Of a stretch of DNA of 5,208 bases, positions 1-5,208 are shown in pieces; positions within the stretch are counted from its first letter, which is position 1; every line of letters starts with the position of its first letter. Made by a program: the position numbers and the translations under genes. This DNA comes from G963674505 sp964575975 (GTDB taxonomy: Bacteria; Desulfobacterota; Desulfobacteria; Desulfobacterales; SKZT01), in contig CAZNTU010000331.1 of assembly GCA_964575975.1 (NCBI GenBank), positions 1-5,208 of the forward strand, in the 5' to 3' direction. The notes beneath the pieces were generated by a model. That model did not search any database. It saw only the letters and a list, made by a program, of their open reading frames with translations, and had not been told where the DNA came from.

Positions 1-890
1 GAAATCATTCGCGCCAGCCAATACAACGCCGCGTCGGGGTCGCTTCCCCGAAGACTCTTGTGAAAGGCCGATATAAGGTTGAAATGCTCTTCCCCCGACT
101 TGTCGTACAATAGCGCTTTCTTTTCCAGAATGCGCTCCGCTTCCTCGACGGATATGACATCCTTGTCCCCGTCTTCCGCTGTTTCGGAGTTTTCCCGCCC
201 GGCTTGCTCTCTTCCGATCAAGGTGGCTACCGCCTCGAGGTTGTTCAAGGCCACGCGGGCGTCTCCGTCGGCGATTCGCGCCAGAAAGGACAAGGCGTCG
301 GGAGCGAGCCGGACGCCCAGTTTTCCGAGTCCCCTGGATTCGTCCGAAAGAGCGCGAACCAGGATGGCTTCGATGTCCTCGGAGGAAAGCGGTTCCAGTC
401 TGACCACGCCGCACCGCGACAACAAGGGAGCGTTGACCTCGAAGGAGGGATTCTCCGTGGTCGCGCCTACCAGAGTGATCAATCCGCTTTCCACGTGATG
501 GAGAAAGGCGTCCTGCTGGGCTTTGTTGAAACGGTGGATCTCGTCGACGAACAGGATCGTCTTGACCCCGCGCATGCTTCGCTGCTCCTTGGCCTCCTTG
601 ACGACCTCGCGGATTTCCTTCACGCCGGACAAAACGGCGGAGAAATGGACGAAGCGGGATTTCGTCTCGCCCGCTATTATCCTTGCCAGGGTGGTTTTTC
701 CGCAACCCGGAGGGCCCCACAGGATCATGGAAAAAATGCGATCTTTTTCCAAGGCCCTTCGAACGAGGGAGCCTTCGCCCGTCGCTCGCTTCTGCCCGAC
801 GAATTCGTCGAGGTTTTTGGGGCGCATCCTTTCGGCCAAAGGCATCGACGCCTCCCCGGCCGTTTTGGCCCGGCTTTCGAAAATATCCAA
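1..890 (-). CDS. rarA: Replication-associated recombination protein A (RarA/MgsA), AAA+ ATPase, 3' end missing
   Basis: This AAA+ ATPase of the RarA/MgsA/WRNIP1 family acts at stalled replication forks. About 296 codons are visible; the family is usually about 420-450 aa, so the C-terminal part lies beyond the left edge. Counting from the TTG at 888-890, I see PLAERMRP near residues 17-24, Walker A GPPGCGKTT at 59-67, SGVKEIR at 88-94, Walker B ILFVDEIHRFNK at 112-123, sensor 1 GATTENPSFE at 142-151 and the arginine-finger SR at 158-159. Near the cut end, FHKSLRGSDPDAALYWLARM matches the family's conserved ISAxHKSxRGSDPDAALYWxAR block. The TTG is preferred because it gives an N-terminus (M)DIFESRAK like the MDLF starts common in this family. 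An ATG at 843-845 would start just before PLAERMRP and is the alternative. The only Shine-Dalgarno-like bases before the TTG are a weak GGAACGGG. The gene follows der by 19 nt on the same strand and is probably cotranscribed with it. The identification is secure; the start is moderately sure. Confidence 0.95.
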   Translation of the reverse strand, partial: MDIFESRAKTAGEASMPLAERMRPKNLDEFVGQKRATGEGSLVRRALEKDRIFSMILWGPPGCGKTTLARIIAGETKSRFVHFSAVLSGVKEIREVVKEAKEQRSMRGVKTILFVDEIHRFNKAQQDAFLHHVESGLITLVGATTENPSFEVNAPLLSRCGVVRLEPLSSEDIEAILVRALSDESRGLGKLGVRLAPDALSFLARIADGDARVALNNLEAVATLIGREQAGRENSETAEDGDKDVISVEEAERILEKKALLYDKSGEEHFNLISAFHKSLRGSDPDAALYWLARMI

Positions 891-909
891 TTTCTTGCAC
901 CCGTTCCGT

Positions 910-2289
910 TTATTTTTTCCGGGTTTGTTTGACTTTGGACCTTTTTCCGCGCGGGTCGTCGAATTTGACGTCGTCCAGCTTGCCCGTGCGTTGCCGCATG
1001 TACAATCGAACCGGGGTCTTGTCCAAGCCGGCGTCCTCCCTGATTCGGTTGGTCAGGTACCGGGTGTAGGAAAAGTGGACCGAATCCGGGTAGTTGACGA
1101 AACAGACGAACGTGGGCGGAGCCGTCTTCACCTGGGTTCCGTAATAGATTTTGATCCTGCGCCCGCGTACCAAGGACGGCTCGTTTTGTTTGACGGCGTC
1201 CTCGAGAATTCTGTTGAACTGGCCCGTTCCGATTCGCGAATTGTACTGCCCGTAGATTTCCCGAACTATGGGAAATATTTTGCGAACTCGTTTTCCGGAC
1301 AAGGCCGAGATGGTCAGAGCCGGGGCGTAGCTCATGAACTTGGACGCGTATCGAAGTTCGTCCATGTATCGTTTCGTCGCGCCCCGATCCCTTTCCACGA
1401 GGTCCCACTTGTTCAGCAGGAACATGCATCCGCAGCCCCGTTCGTGGGCGTACCCCGCGATGGTCATGTCCTGCTCGGCGATCCCTTGGGCCGCATCCAG
1501 CAGGATAAGGGCCACGTGGCAGCGCTCGAGGCTTTTTATGGCCTTGATCACGGAAAATTTTTCCAGCTTTTCCTTGACCTTTCCCTTTCTGCGGATTCCG
1601 GCCGTGTCGATGAACAAATAGGGCTGTCCGTCTATGACGCATTCGGCGTCTATGGAATCCCTGGTGGTCCCGGCGACTTCGCTGACCACCAAACGCTTTT
1701 CCCCCAGTATCTGGTTTATCAGAGAGGATTTTCCGACATTGGGTCTTCCCACCACGGCGACCCTGATCGCCTCTCCGGCCGGCTCCGCCTCGCCAAGGGG
1801 CAGTGCGGCGACCAAGTCGTCCATGAAGTCGGGGAACCCGTATCCGTGCGCCGCCGAAACCGGGTACAGCCGATCGACTCCCAGACGGTAGAAATCGTAA
1901 AGTTCCTTTTCCCGTTCGGGGCCGTCGATCTTGTTCACGACGAAAAAAGTCGGTTTGGACACGCCCCTCAATATGGCCGCCAAATCGGCGTCGAACGGCG
2001 ACGGACCGGCTTTGCCGTCCAGAACGACCACTATGGCGTCGGCCGAATCGATGGCTTGATCGACTTGAAAACGGATTTCGGCCGCGAAATCGTCCTCGTC
2101 CCCCGTCACGTATCCGCCTGTGTCCACGAGCGTGAATTCGGCGTCGTCCCAAGAGACGCTCCCGAAATTCCTGTCCCTCGTGACGCCGGCAATGTCGTCC
2201 ACTATGGCTCCTCTCGATTTGGTCATCCTGTTGAACATGGTCGATTTGCCTACGTTCGGACGGCCTATGATCGCGACAATTGGTTTCAT
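910..2289 (-). CDS. der: Ribosome-assembly GTPase Der (EngA)
   Basis: Der is a cytoplasmic GTPase with two tandem G domains, needed for 50S subunit maturation and usually essential. The product is 459 aa, inside the family's normal 430-490 range. G domain 1 has GRPNVGKST at 9-17, AGVTRD at 34-39, DTGG at 56-59, NKID at 119-122 and SA at 145-146. G domain 2 has GRPNVGKSS at 181-189, AGTTRD at 206-211, DTAG at 228-231, NKWD at 293-296 and SALS at 328-331. The C-terminal KH-like domain covers about 350-440, with the typical FVNYPDSVHFSYTRYLTNRIRE and a lysine/arginine-rich tail. The open frame reaches upstream to 2484, but the ATG at 2287-2289 places MKPIVAIIGRPNVGKS exactly where family members begin. 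The bases before it (CGGAATT) are a poor Shine-Dalgarno. A TTGACA/TATAAA promoter lies about 100 bp upstream. All nucleotide-binding motifs are intact. Confidence 0.98.
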   Translation of the reverse strand: MKPIVAIIGRPNVGKSTMFNRMTKSRGAIVDDIAGVTRDRNFGSVSWDDAEFTLVDTGGYVTGDEDDFAAEIRFQVDQAIDSADAIVVVLDGKAGPSPFDADLAAILRGVSKPTFFVVNKIDGPEREKELYDFYRLGVDRLYPVSAAHGYGFPDFMDDLVAALPLGEAEPAGEAIRVAVVGRPNVGKSSLINQILGEKRLVVSEVAGTTRDSIDAECVIDGQPYLFIDTAGIRRKGKVKEKLEKFSVIKAIKSLERCHVALILLDAAQGIAEQDMTIAGYAHERGCGCMFLLNKWDLVERDRGATKRYMDELRYASKFMSYAPALTISALSGKRVRKIFPIVREIYGQYNSRIGTGQFNRILEDAVKQNEPSLVRGRRIKIYYGTQVKTAPPTFVCFVNYPDSVHFSYTRYLTNRIREDAGLDKTPVRLYMRQRTGKLDDVKFDDPRGKRSKVKQTRKK

Positions 2290-2385
2290 AATTCCGATAA
2301 AGCTCGCTTGTGTTTTAAAAATGCAAAGACGCCGGCAATTACGGCGCCGACCCTGTCGTTTTTTCTCGTTTTGGAATCGAGAAGG

Positions 2386-2415
2386 TTTATAGCTTATTTG
2401 ATTCTCGGTTGTCAA
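2386..2415 (-). promoter_or_regulatory. Sigma70-like promoter for der-rarA
   Basis: On the minus strand a perfect TTGACA (2415-2410) is followed after 18 bp by TATAAA (2391-2386), five of six matches to the -10 consensus. The expected start near 2379 gives der a leader of about 90 nt. It is the best promoter match in the intergenic region and points at der. Prediction from sequence only. Confidence 0.65.
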
Positions 2416-2426
2416 AGCGTTATAAA
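2398..2426 (+). promoter_or_regulatory. Candidate rightward promoter overlapping the der promoter
   Basis: On the plus strand TTGATT (2398-2403) is separated by exactly 17 bp from TATAAA (2421-2426). The matches are four of six and five of six to the sigma70 consensus. The spacer contains the -35 box of the oppositely directed der promoter, so the two could not easily be occupied by polymerase at once. Transcription from near 2433 would give the bisphosphate nucleotidase gene a leader of about 280 nt. The region is AT-rich, so a chance match is possible. I saw no better candidate closer to the gene. Confidence 0.4.
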
Positions 2427-2599
2427 ACCGCCATCTTGTTCGACGCGCCATTTTCCGTTTTCTGTAATATAAATACGCTTGCAATGAAACGTCGAACTCT
2501 TAGTTCCGCTTTTCTAATAAACTTGAAGGAAAATCCCGGTTGCTTTTTCGGTGGAAAAGAAAAAAACAATGGTTAAAATCTTGAATACTTGACTGAACC

Positions 2600-2643
2600 G
2601 TCCGGAAACGGCGCGAGTCGCTTCTTCGAAACGCCGGCCGGAC
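2600..2643 (+). promoter_or_regulatory. Potential RNA hairpin in the leader of the nucleotidase gene
   Basis: GTCCGG (2600-2605) pairs with CCGGAC (2638-2643), and the inner CGGCG (2609-2613) pairs with CGCCG (2632-2636). Together they give an 11-bp stem interrupted by an AAA/G internal loop, with an 18-nt apical loop. A competing local hairpin is possible: CCGT (2598-2601) with ACGG (2608-2611). It shares bases with the long stem, so the two are mutually exclusive. A short TGCC/GGCA hairpin follows at 2662-2675. No T-run follows, so this is not a simple intrinsic terminator. It does not match a riboswitch class that I recognise. In GC-rich DNA such pairing can arise by chance. Confidence 0.3.
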
Positions 2644-2703
2644 TCGAAAGAAACCCGGAACTGCCTTCCGCGGCATGTCGGTTGCGACAATGCGCGGAGG
2701 AAC

Positions 2704-2708
2704 GAGGA
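2704..2708 (+). promoter_or_regulatory. Ribosome binding site of the bisphosphate nucleotidase gene
   Basis: GAGGA ends 7 nt before the ATG at 2716. A second purine-rich GGAGG sits at 2696-2700, too far away to be optimal. The site supports the ATG that yields MALENELSVA, the start expected from the family. Confidence 0.7.
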
Positions 2709-2715
2709 TTTTTAA

Positions 2716-3690
2716 ATGGCATTGGAAAATGAACTCTCGGTCGCCCTGGAAGCGGTGCGAAAGGCAAGCGGCCTGTGTTTGAAGGTGTTGAACCGATCGT
2801 CGCAAATTTCGTCGGTGAAAAAGGACGACCGTTCCCCGGTGAGCGTGGCGGACTTGGGAAGTCAGGCGGCGGTCACCTTCGATTTGCTGGACGGCTTTCC
2901 CGGCGATCCCGTAGTCGGGGAGGAGGAAGCCGAAACGCTGCGTCGGCACGAAGATCTTAGAAAGAATGTGCTGGAGCTTGTCCGGGAGGAAAACGGGGCC
3001 ATCGACGAAAAAGCGCTGCTGGACGTCCTCGATTACGGCGCGAAGGATTACGATCCCAAAAAGAGGTTCTGGACGCTCGACCCCATCGACGGGACCAAGG
3101 GGTTTTTGAGAGGAGACCAGTTCGCGGTCGCCCTTGCCCTGATAGAAGACGGCCAAGTGGTCCTGGGCGTTCTCGGGTGCCCGAATCTTTCCATGGACGA
3201 TTCCGAATCGGGAAAAAAAGGCTCGATGCTGTACGCCGTCAAAGGCGAGGGGGCTTTTGCGACTTCGCTGGACGGGAACGAGAAAATCAAAGTGAGCGTG
3301 GACAATGTCACGGAGGTGGCGTCGGCCCGTTTTTGCGAATCCGTCGAGAGCGCCCACGCCTCCCACGACAAGCACCGTCGAATAGCCGATGCCTTGGGAA
3401 TCGTGGCCGCGCCCTGCCGGATGGACAGCCAGGTCAAGTACGCCGCGCTGGCCCGGGGGGACGCCTCCATTTATCTGAGACTTCCCAGATCGTTGGAATA
3501 CAGGGAAAAAATATGGGACCACGCCGCAGGCGCGATCATCGTGGAGGAGGCCGGCGGAAAGGCGAGCGATTTCAAGGGAAATCCCCTCCGCTTCGACCTG
3601 GGAAGAAAACTGGTCGACAACGTCGGCATTCTGGCCACCAATGGAAGGCTCCATGGAAAGGTGCTCCGGGCGATCGCCGACGTGCTCTAG
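2716..3690 (+). CDS. 3'(2'),5'-bisphosphate nucleotidase, HAL2/SAL1 type (inositol monophosphatase superfamily)
   Basis: The predicted enzyme hydrolyses 3'-phosphoadenosine 5'-phosphate (PAP) to AMP and phosphate, clearing a by-product of PAPS-dependent sulfate assimilation or sulfation. Relatives can also act on PAPS or inositol phosphates. It has 324 aa; yeast Hal2, as I recall it, has about 357. The start MALENELSVALEAVRKAS closely parallels the yeast Hal2 N-terminus. Other blocks are KKDDRSPVSVADLGSQA (35-51), VVGEEE (66-71), FWTLDPIDGTKGFLRGDQFA (118-137), SHDKH (216-220), MDSQVKY (236-242), YLRLP (253-257) and KIWDHAAG (265-272). The likely metal ligands E69/E70, D122, D125 and D268 are present. 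The roughly 50-residue segment between the EE and DPIDGT motifs also follows the Hal2/SAL1 layout rather than compact CysQ. There is no signal peptide. It is first in a rightward group and precedes tpx by 58 nt. The family is certain; PAP as the substrate is very likely by homology. Confidence 0.92.
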   Translation: MALENELSVALEAVRKASGLCLKVLNRSSQISSVKKDDRSPVSVADLGSQAAVTFDLLDGFPGDPVVGEEEAETLRRHEDLRKNVLELVREENGAIDEKALLDVLDYGAKDYDPKKRFWTLDPIDGTKGFLRGDQFAVALALIEDGQVVLGVLGCPNLSMDDSESGKKGSMLYAVKGEGAFATSLDGNEKIKVSVDNVTEVASARFCESVESAHASHDKHRRIADALGIVAAPCRMDSQVKYAALARGDASIYLRLPRSLEYREKIWDHAAGAIIVEEAGGKASDFKGNPLRFDLGRKLVDNVGILATNGRLHGKVLRAIADVL

Positions 3691-3692
3691 TG

Positions 3693-3721
3693 TTGTGAAT
3701 ACCAAACAAAAACCGTACTCT
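3693..3721 (+). promoter_or_regulatory. Weak promoter candidate upstream of tpx
   Basis: TTGTGA (3693-3698) and TACTCT (3716-3721) are 17 bp apart, directly after the nucleotidase stop codon. Matches are four of six and three of six. The 58-nt gap has no terminator hairpin, so readthrough from the upstream gene is equally plausible. The spacing is the main support. Confidence 0.2.
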
Positions 3722-3748
3722 GCATCTAAAAAAAGAAAGGATCCGAAC

Positions 3749-4249
3749 ATGGCGCAAATCACACTGAAAGGAAATCTCGTTAACACGGTGGGAGAGTTGC
3801 CCGAGACTGGAAAGGCGGCCCCCGATTTTCTGTTGACCAAAACCGATTTGTCCGACGTGTCTCTTAAGGACTATGCCGGCAAAACAGTGGTGCTGAACAT
3901 TTTTCCCAGCATCGATACCCCTGTTTGCGCGACGTCGGTCAGAAAGTTCAACGCCGAGATAAACAAGTTCGAGAACGCGGTCGTGCTGTGCGTCTCCCGC
4001 GACCTTCCGTTCGCCATGCAGAGGTTTTGCGGGGCCGAGGGGCTCGACAACGTCGTTCCCGCCTCCGTGGTCCGAAACCTCGATTTCGAGGAAAAGTACG
4101 GGGTCGGCATAGCCGACGGCCCTCTTGCGGGACTGCTGGCAAGGGCTATCGTGATCATCGACGGCGACGGCAAGGTTGCTTACACGCAGCAGGTCCCCGA
4201 GATCGCCCAGGAACCCGATTACGAAGCCGCGTTGGCGCAACTGAAATGA
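3749..4249 (+). CDS. tpx: Thiol peroxidase (Tpx), atypical 2-Cys peroxiredoxin
   Basis: This thiol peroxidase reduces hydrogen peroxide and organic hydroperoxides and is recycled by thioredoxin. The 166-aa length matches the family (E. coli Tpx is about 168). The peroxidatic cysteine is C60 in NIFPSIDTPVCATSVRKFN, with the T57-x-x-C60 motif. The resolving cysteine is C94 in RFCGAEGL. The family arginine is R132, in ARAIVIID. GVGIADGPLAGL and the ending EPDYEAALAQLK are also characteristic. The open frame extends upstream to 3641, inside the preceding gene. The ATG at 3749 is chosen because AAAGGA at 3736-3741 lies 7 nt before it and MAQITLKGN is the normal Tpx N-terminus. It ends 19 nt before the MBL-fold gene, which suggests cotranscription. 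There is no signal peptide, so the protein is expected in the cytoplasm. All catalytic residues are intact. Confidence 0.97.
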   Translation: MAQITLKGNLVNTVGELPETGKAAPDFLLTKTDLSDVSLKDYAGKTVVLNIFPSIDTPVCATSVRKFNAEINKFENAVVLCVSRDLPFAMQRFCGAEGLDNVVPASVVRNLDFEEKYGVGIADGPLAGLLARAIVIIDGDGKVAYTQQVPEIAQEPDYEAALAQLK

Positions 4250-4268
4250 AAGGTTCAAAGGCCCGGAA

Positions 4269-5015
4269 ATGACGCAGTATAAAATTCATCCGATCGTAAT
4301 GGGGACCAAAATTTTCGACAAGACCATGATGACCTACCAGCACGACCCGGGAGTGCGATACACCATTCCCATTTATTGCTGGTACCTCGAGGGGGGCGAC
4401 CGGAAAATCCTGGTGGACACCGGCGAGATGAGTCCCATCAAATCCGAGGACAGGGAAAAGAACATCGGCGGAAAAATCTACACGTTCGAGGAAGGTCTCT
4501 CGCGCTGGGGGTTGGAACCCGGAGACATAGACCTGGTGATTCACACGCACTTGCACAACGACCATTGCGAAAACGACTTCAAGTGCGCGAACGCCGAATT
4601 CTACGTTCACGAAAAGGAGATCGAGCGAATTTACGACCCGCACCCGCTGGATTATCGCTACAACGAGGAATTTTTCGGCGACGTACACGAAGCGGGGCAG
4701 GTCGTGACAGTGACCGAAGACCGGGAAATCGTGCCGGGGATAAGCGTCATGCACACGCCGGCCCACACGGAGGGCGGCATGACGGTCCTTGTGGACACGC
4801 CGTCGGGCAAAGCCGCCATCACCGGGTTTTGCGTCATCATGGAAAACCTCGATCCTCCCAAATCGGTGAGGGCGATGGAGATGGAGGTCATACCGCCCGG
4901 AACGCACGTGAACGTCTACGAGGCCTACGACATTCTCAAAAGAGTCAAGAAGTCGGCCGACATCCTGCTCCCCCTTCACGAACCCCGGTTCGCGGGCATG
5001 GATGTAGTCCCCTGA
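4269..5015 (+). CDS. Metallo-beta-lactamase-fold hydrolase (lactonase-like), substrate unknown
   Basis: This is a 248-aa MBL-fold protein of the group often labelled N-acyl homoserine lactonase-like; the true substrate cannot be read from the sequence. Visible elements are ILVDTGE at 47-53, the metal motif THLHNDH at 93-99 (H94, H96, D98, H99), H166 in HTPAHTEGG and H237 in LLPLHEPRF. The position where MBL enzymes usually have a bridging Asp (G-D) reads AITGFCVIMENL, with F187-C188. A mono-metal centre, another ligand or a shifted alignment are possible. The large VIPPGTHVNVYEAYDILKRVK segment before the last histidine is characteristic of the protein but I cannot name its role. The ATG at 4269 has AAAGG at 4257-4261, 7 nt upstream. 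No signal peptide or membrane segment is seen. It follows tpx by 19 nt, so it is probably in the same operon. An AHL lactonase role is only one possibility. Confidence 0.88.
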   Translation: MTQYKIHPIVMGTKIFDKTMMTYQHDPGVRYTIPIYCWYLEGGDRKILVDTGEMSPIKSEDREKNIGGKIYTFEEGLSRWGLEPGDIDLVIHTHLHNDHCENDFKCANAEFYVHEKEIERIYDPHPLDYRYNEEFFGDVHEAGQVVTVTEDREIVPGISVMHTPAHTEGGMTVLVDTPSGKAAITGFCVIMENLDPPKSVRAMEMEVIPPGTHVNVYEAYDILKRVKKSADILLPLHEPRFAGMDVVP

Positions 5016-5058
5016 AAACCAACGCGACAAGACGCCGGAAAGAATTTGCCATTTGGTA

Positions 5059-5080
5059 GCGCCGCCTTCCAAGGCGGCGC
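5059..5080. repeat. Perfect 10-bp palindrome downstream of the MBL gene; possible REP-like element or terminator
   Basis: GCGCCGCCTT (5059-5068) and AAGGCGGCGC (5071-5080) are perfect inverted repeats around a CC centre. This gives a very stable hairpin, realistically 8-9 bp with a 4-6 nt loop. It starts 44 nt after the MBL stop codon. The following bases, GTCCATTTCAAGG, have no run of T, so a standard intrinsic terminator is doubtful. CCATTT occurs as a direct repeat on both sides (5049-5054 and 5083-5088), and TTGCC/GGCAA (5046-5050 and 5092-5096) form an outer inverted pair. The layout resembles dispersed extragenic palindromes. Confidence 0.6.
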
Positions 5081-5096
5081 GTCCATTTCAAGGCAA

Positions 5097-5115
5097 CCAG
5101 ACCATCCTGGCCTGG
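5097..5115. repeat. Second, imperfect palindrome
   Basis: CCAGACCA (5097-5104) faces TGGCCTGG (5108-5115) around a 3-nt centre, with seven of eight positions pairing. Like the first palindrome it is closely followed by a GTCC tetranucleotide (CGTGTCC at 5116-5122 here, GTCC at 5081-5084 there), which suggests two related modules of one repeat element. Bases 5131-5138 (AAACGTTT) form a further small palindrome. Confidence 0.5.
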
Positions 5116-5153
5116 CGTGTCCGATACTGCAAACGTTTTGGACCTGTGCGGTT

Positions 5154-5208
5154 GGAGTACGGCGCAATTCCCCCTTGAAGGAGTACGGCGCAATTCCCCC
5201 TTGAAGGA
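5154..5208. repeat. Exact 26-bp tandem repeat, two full copies plus the start of a third
   Basis: The 26-bp unit begins GGAGTACGGCGC and ends AATTCCCCCTTGAA. Copy 1 spans 5154-5179, copy 2 spans 5180-5205, and GGA at 5206-5208 starts a third copy cut off by the window edge. The copies are identical, with no spacer between them, so this is a direct tandem array and not CRISPR. The unit does not open a reading frame that looks like a protein repeat. The true copy number is not visible. Confidence 0.9.

Larger units (their letters stand above)
2290..2715. other. Intergenic region between divergent genes
   Basis: These 426 bases carry no convincing gene. The left part (2290-2480) is mostly AT-rich and holds the two overlapping divergent promoters. 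The middle (2480-2590) is AT-rich with an A/G-rich run at 2553-2567. The right part (2600-2700) turns GC-rich and can fold into hairpins. A 30-codon reading frame at 2484-2576 lacks a ribosome binding site and is not called as a gene. Confidence 0.8.

Noticed and set aside
725..2152. A 475-codon minus-strand frame overlapping der
   Set aside because: It is a frame-shifted shadow of der rich in Arg and Gly. The der and rarA frames carry all recognisable motifs.
2324..2347. Possible hairpin CGCCG/CGGCG in the der leader
   Set aside because: Only five base pairs with a 7-nt loop and no flanking extension, which is too weak to call.
523..2472. A 649-codon open frame on the plus strand, antisense to der and the start of rarA
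   Set aside because: It mirrors genes with strong family motifs on the other strand and has no recognisable domain. Long antisense frames are common opposite GC-rich coding sequence.
2484..2576. A 30-codon frame (MKRRTLSSAFLI...) in the intergenic region, possible leader peptide
   Set aside because: There is no ribosome binding site before the ATG, no homologue I recognise, and its length is expected by chance. It would deserve a second look only if ribosome profiling showed reads.
2500..3840. A 446-codon minus-strand open frame opposite the nucleotidase gene
   Set aside because: It is antisense to a well-identified enzyme gene, crosses its intergenic boundaries and shows no family motif.
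4945..5193. Small minus-strand frames over the right-end repeats
   Set aside because: They run through palindromes and the tandem repeat and overlap the MBL gene end in antisense. Such repeat-derived frames are commonly miscalled as hypothetical proteins.
5154..5208. CRISPR array
   Set aside because: The 26-bp units are directly adjacent and identical, with no spacers, and no cas genes are present.

Overview
The window looks like ordinary chromosomal DNA from a moderately GC-rich bacterium. It is dense with genes and shows no phage, IS, CRISPR or plasmid hallmarks. Five protein genes can be read in two divergent blocks. The Der sequence, especially a stretch resembling DFYRLGVDRLYPVSA, and the style of the metallo-beta-lactamase-fold protein remind me of Desulfobacterota/deltaproteobacteria. 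The palindromic repeats at the right end remind me of extragenic repeats in PVC-type genomes such as Verrucomicrobiota, Kiritimatiellota and Lentisphaerota. Both are impressions from memory, and I cannot assign a phylum.

Left block, minus strand (1-2289): der (ribosome-assembly GTPase, complete, 459 aa) is followed 19 nt later by rarA (AAA+ replication-recombination ATPase). rarA starts at a TTG codon and runs off the left edge, so about its first two thirds are present. A good sigma70-like promoter for der lies at 2386-2415.

Middle (2290-2715): this 426-base intergenic region separates the blocks. It holds the der promoter, an overlapping and oppositely directed promoter candidate (2398-2426), and a GC-rich stretch near 2600-2680 that can fold into alternative hairpins. 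If the rightward promoter is real, the first rightward gene has a leader of about 280 nt.

Right block, plus strand (2716-5015): three genes. The first is a 3'(2'),5'-bisphosphate nucleotidase that resembles the eukaryotic HAL2/SAL1 type far more than the short bacterial CysQ type. It is followed after 58 nt by tpx, a thiol peroxidase with both catalytic cysteines. After another 19 nt comes an MBL-fold hydrolase of the lactonase-like superfamily, whose usual bridging aspartate motif reads G-F-C. The last two probably share a transcript. A metabolite-repair and redox theme (PAP removal, peroxide removal, an unknown hydrolase) is possible but is only inferred.

Right end (5016-5208): no gene. 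It holds a perfect 10-bp palindrome flanked by CCATTT direct repeats, a second imperfect palindrome, and an exact 26-bp tandem repeat cut by the window edge. This looks like extragenic repeat DNA and is the least explained part of the window. I found no convincing new multi-gene system.
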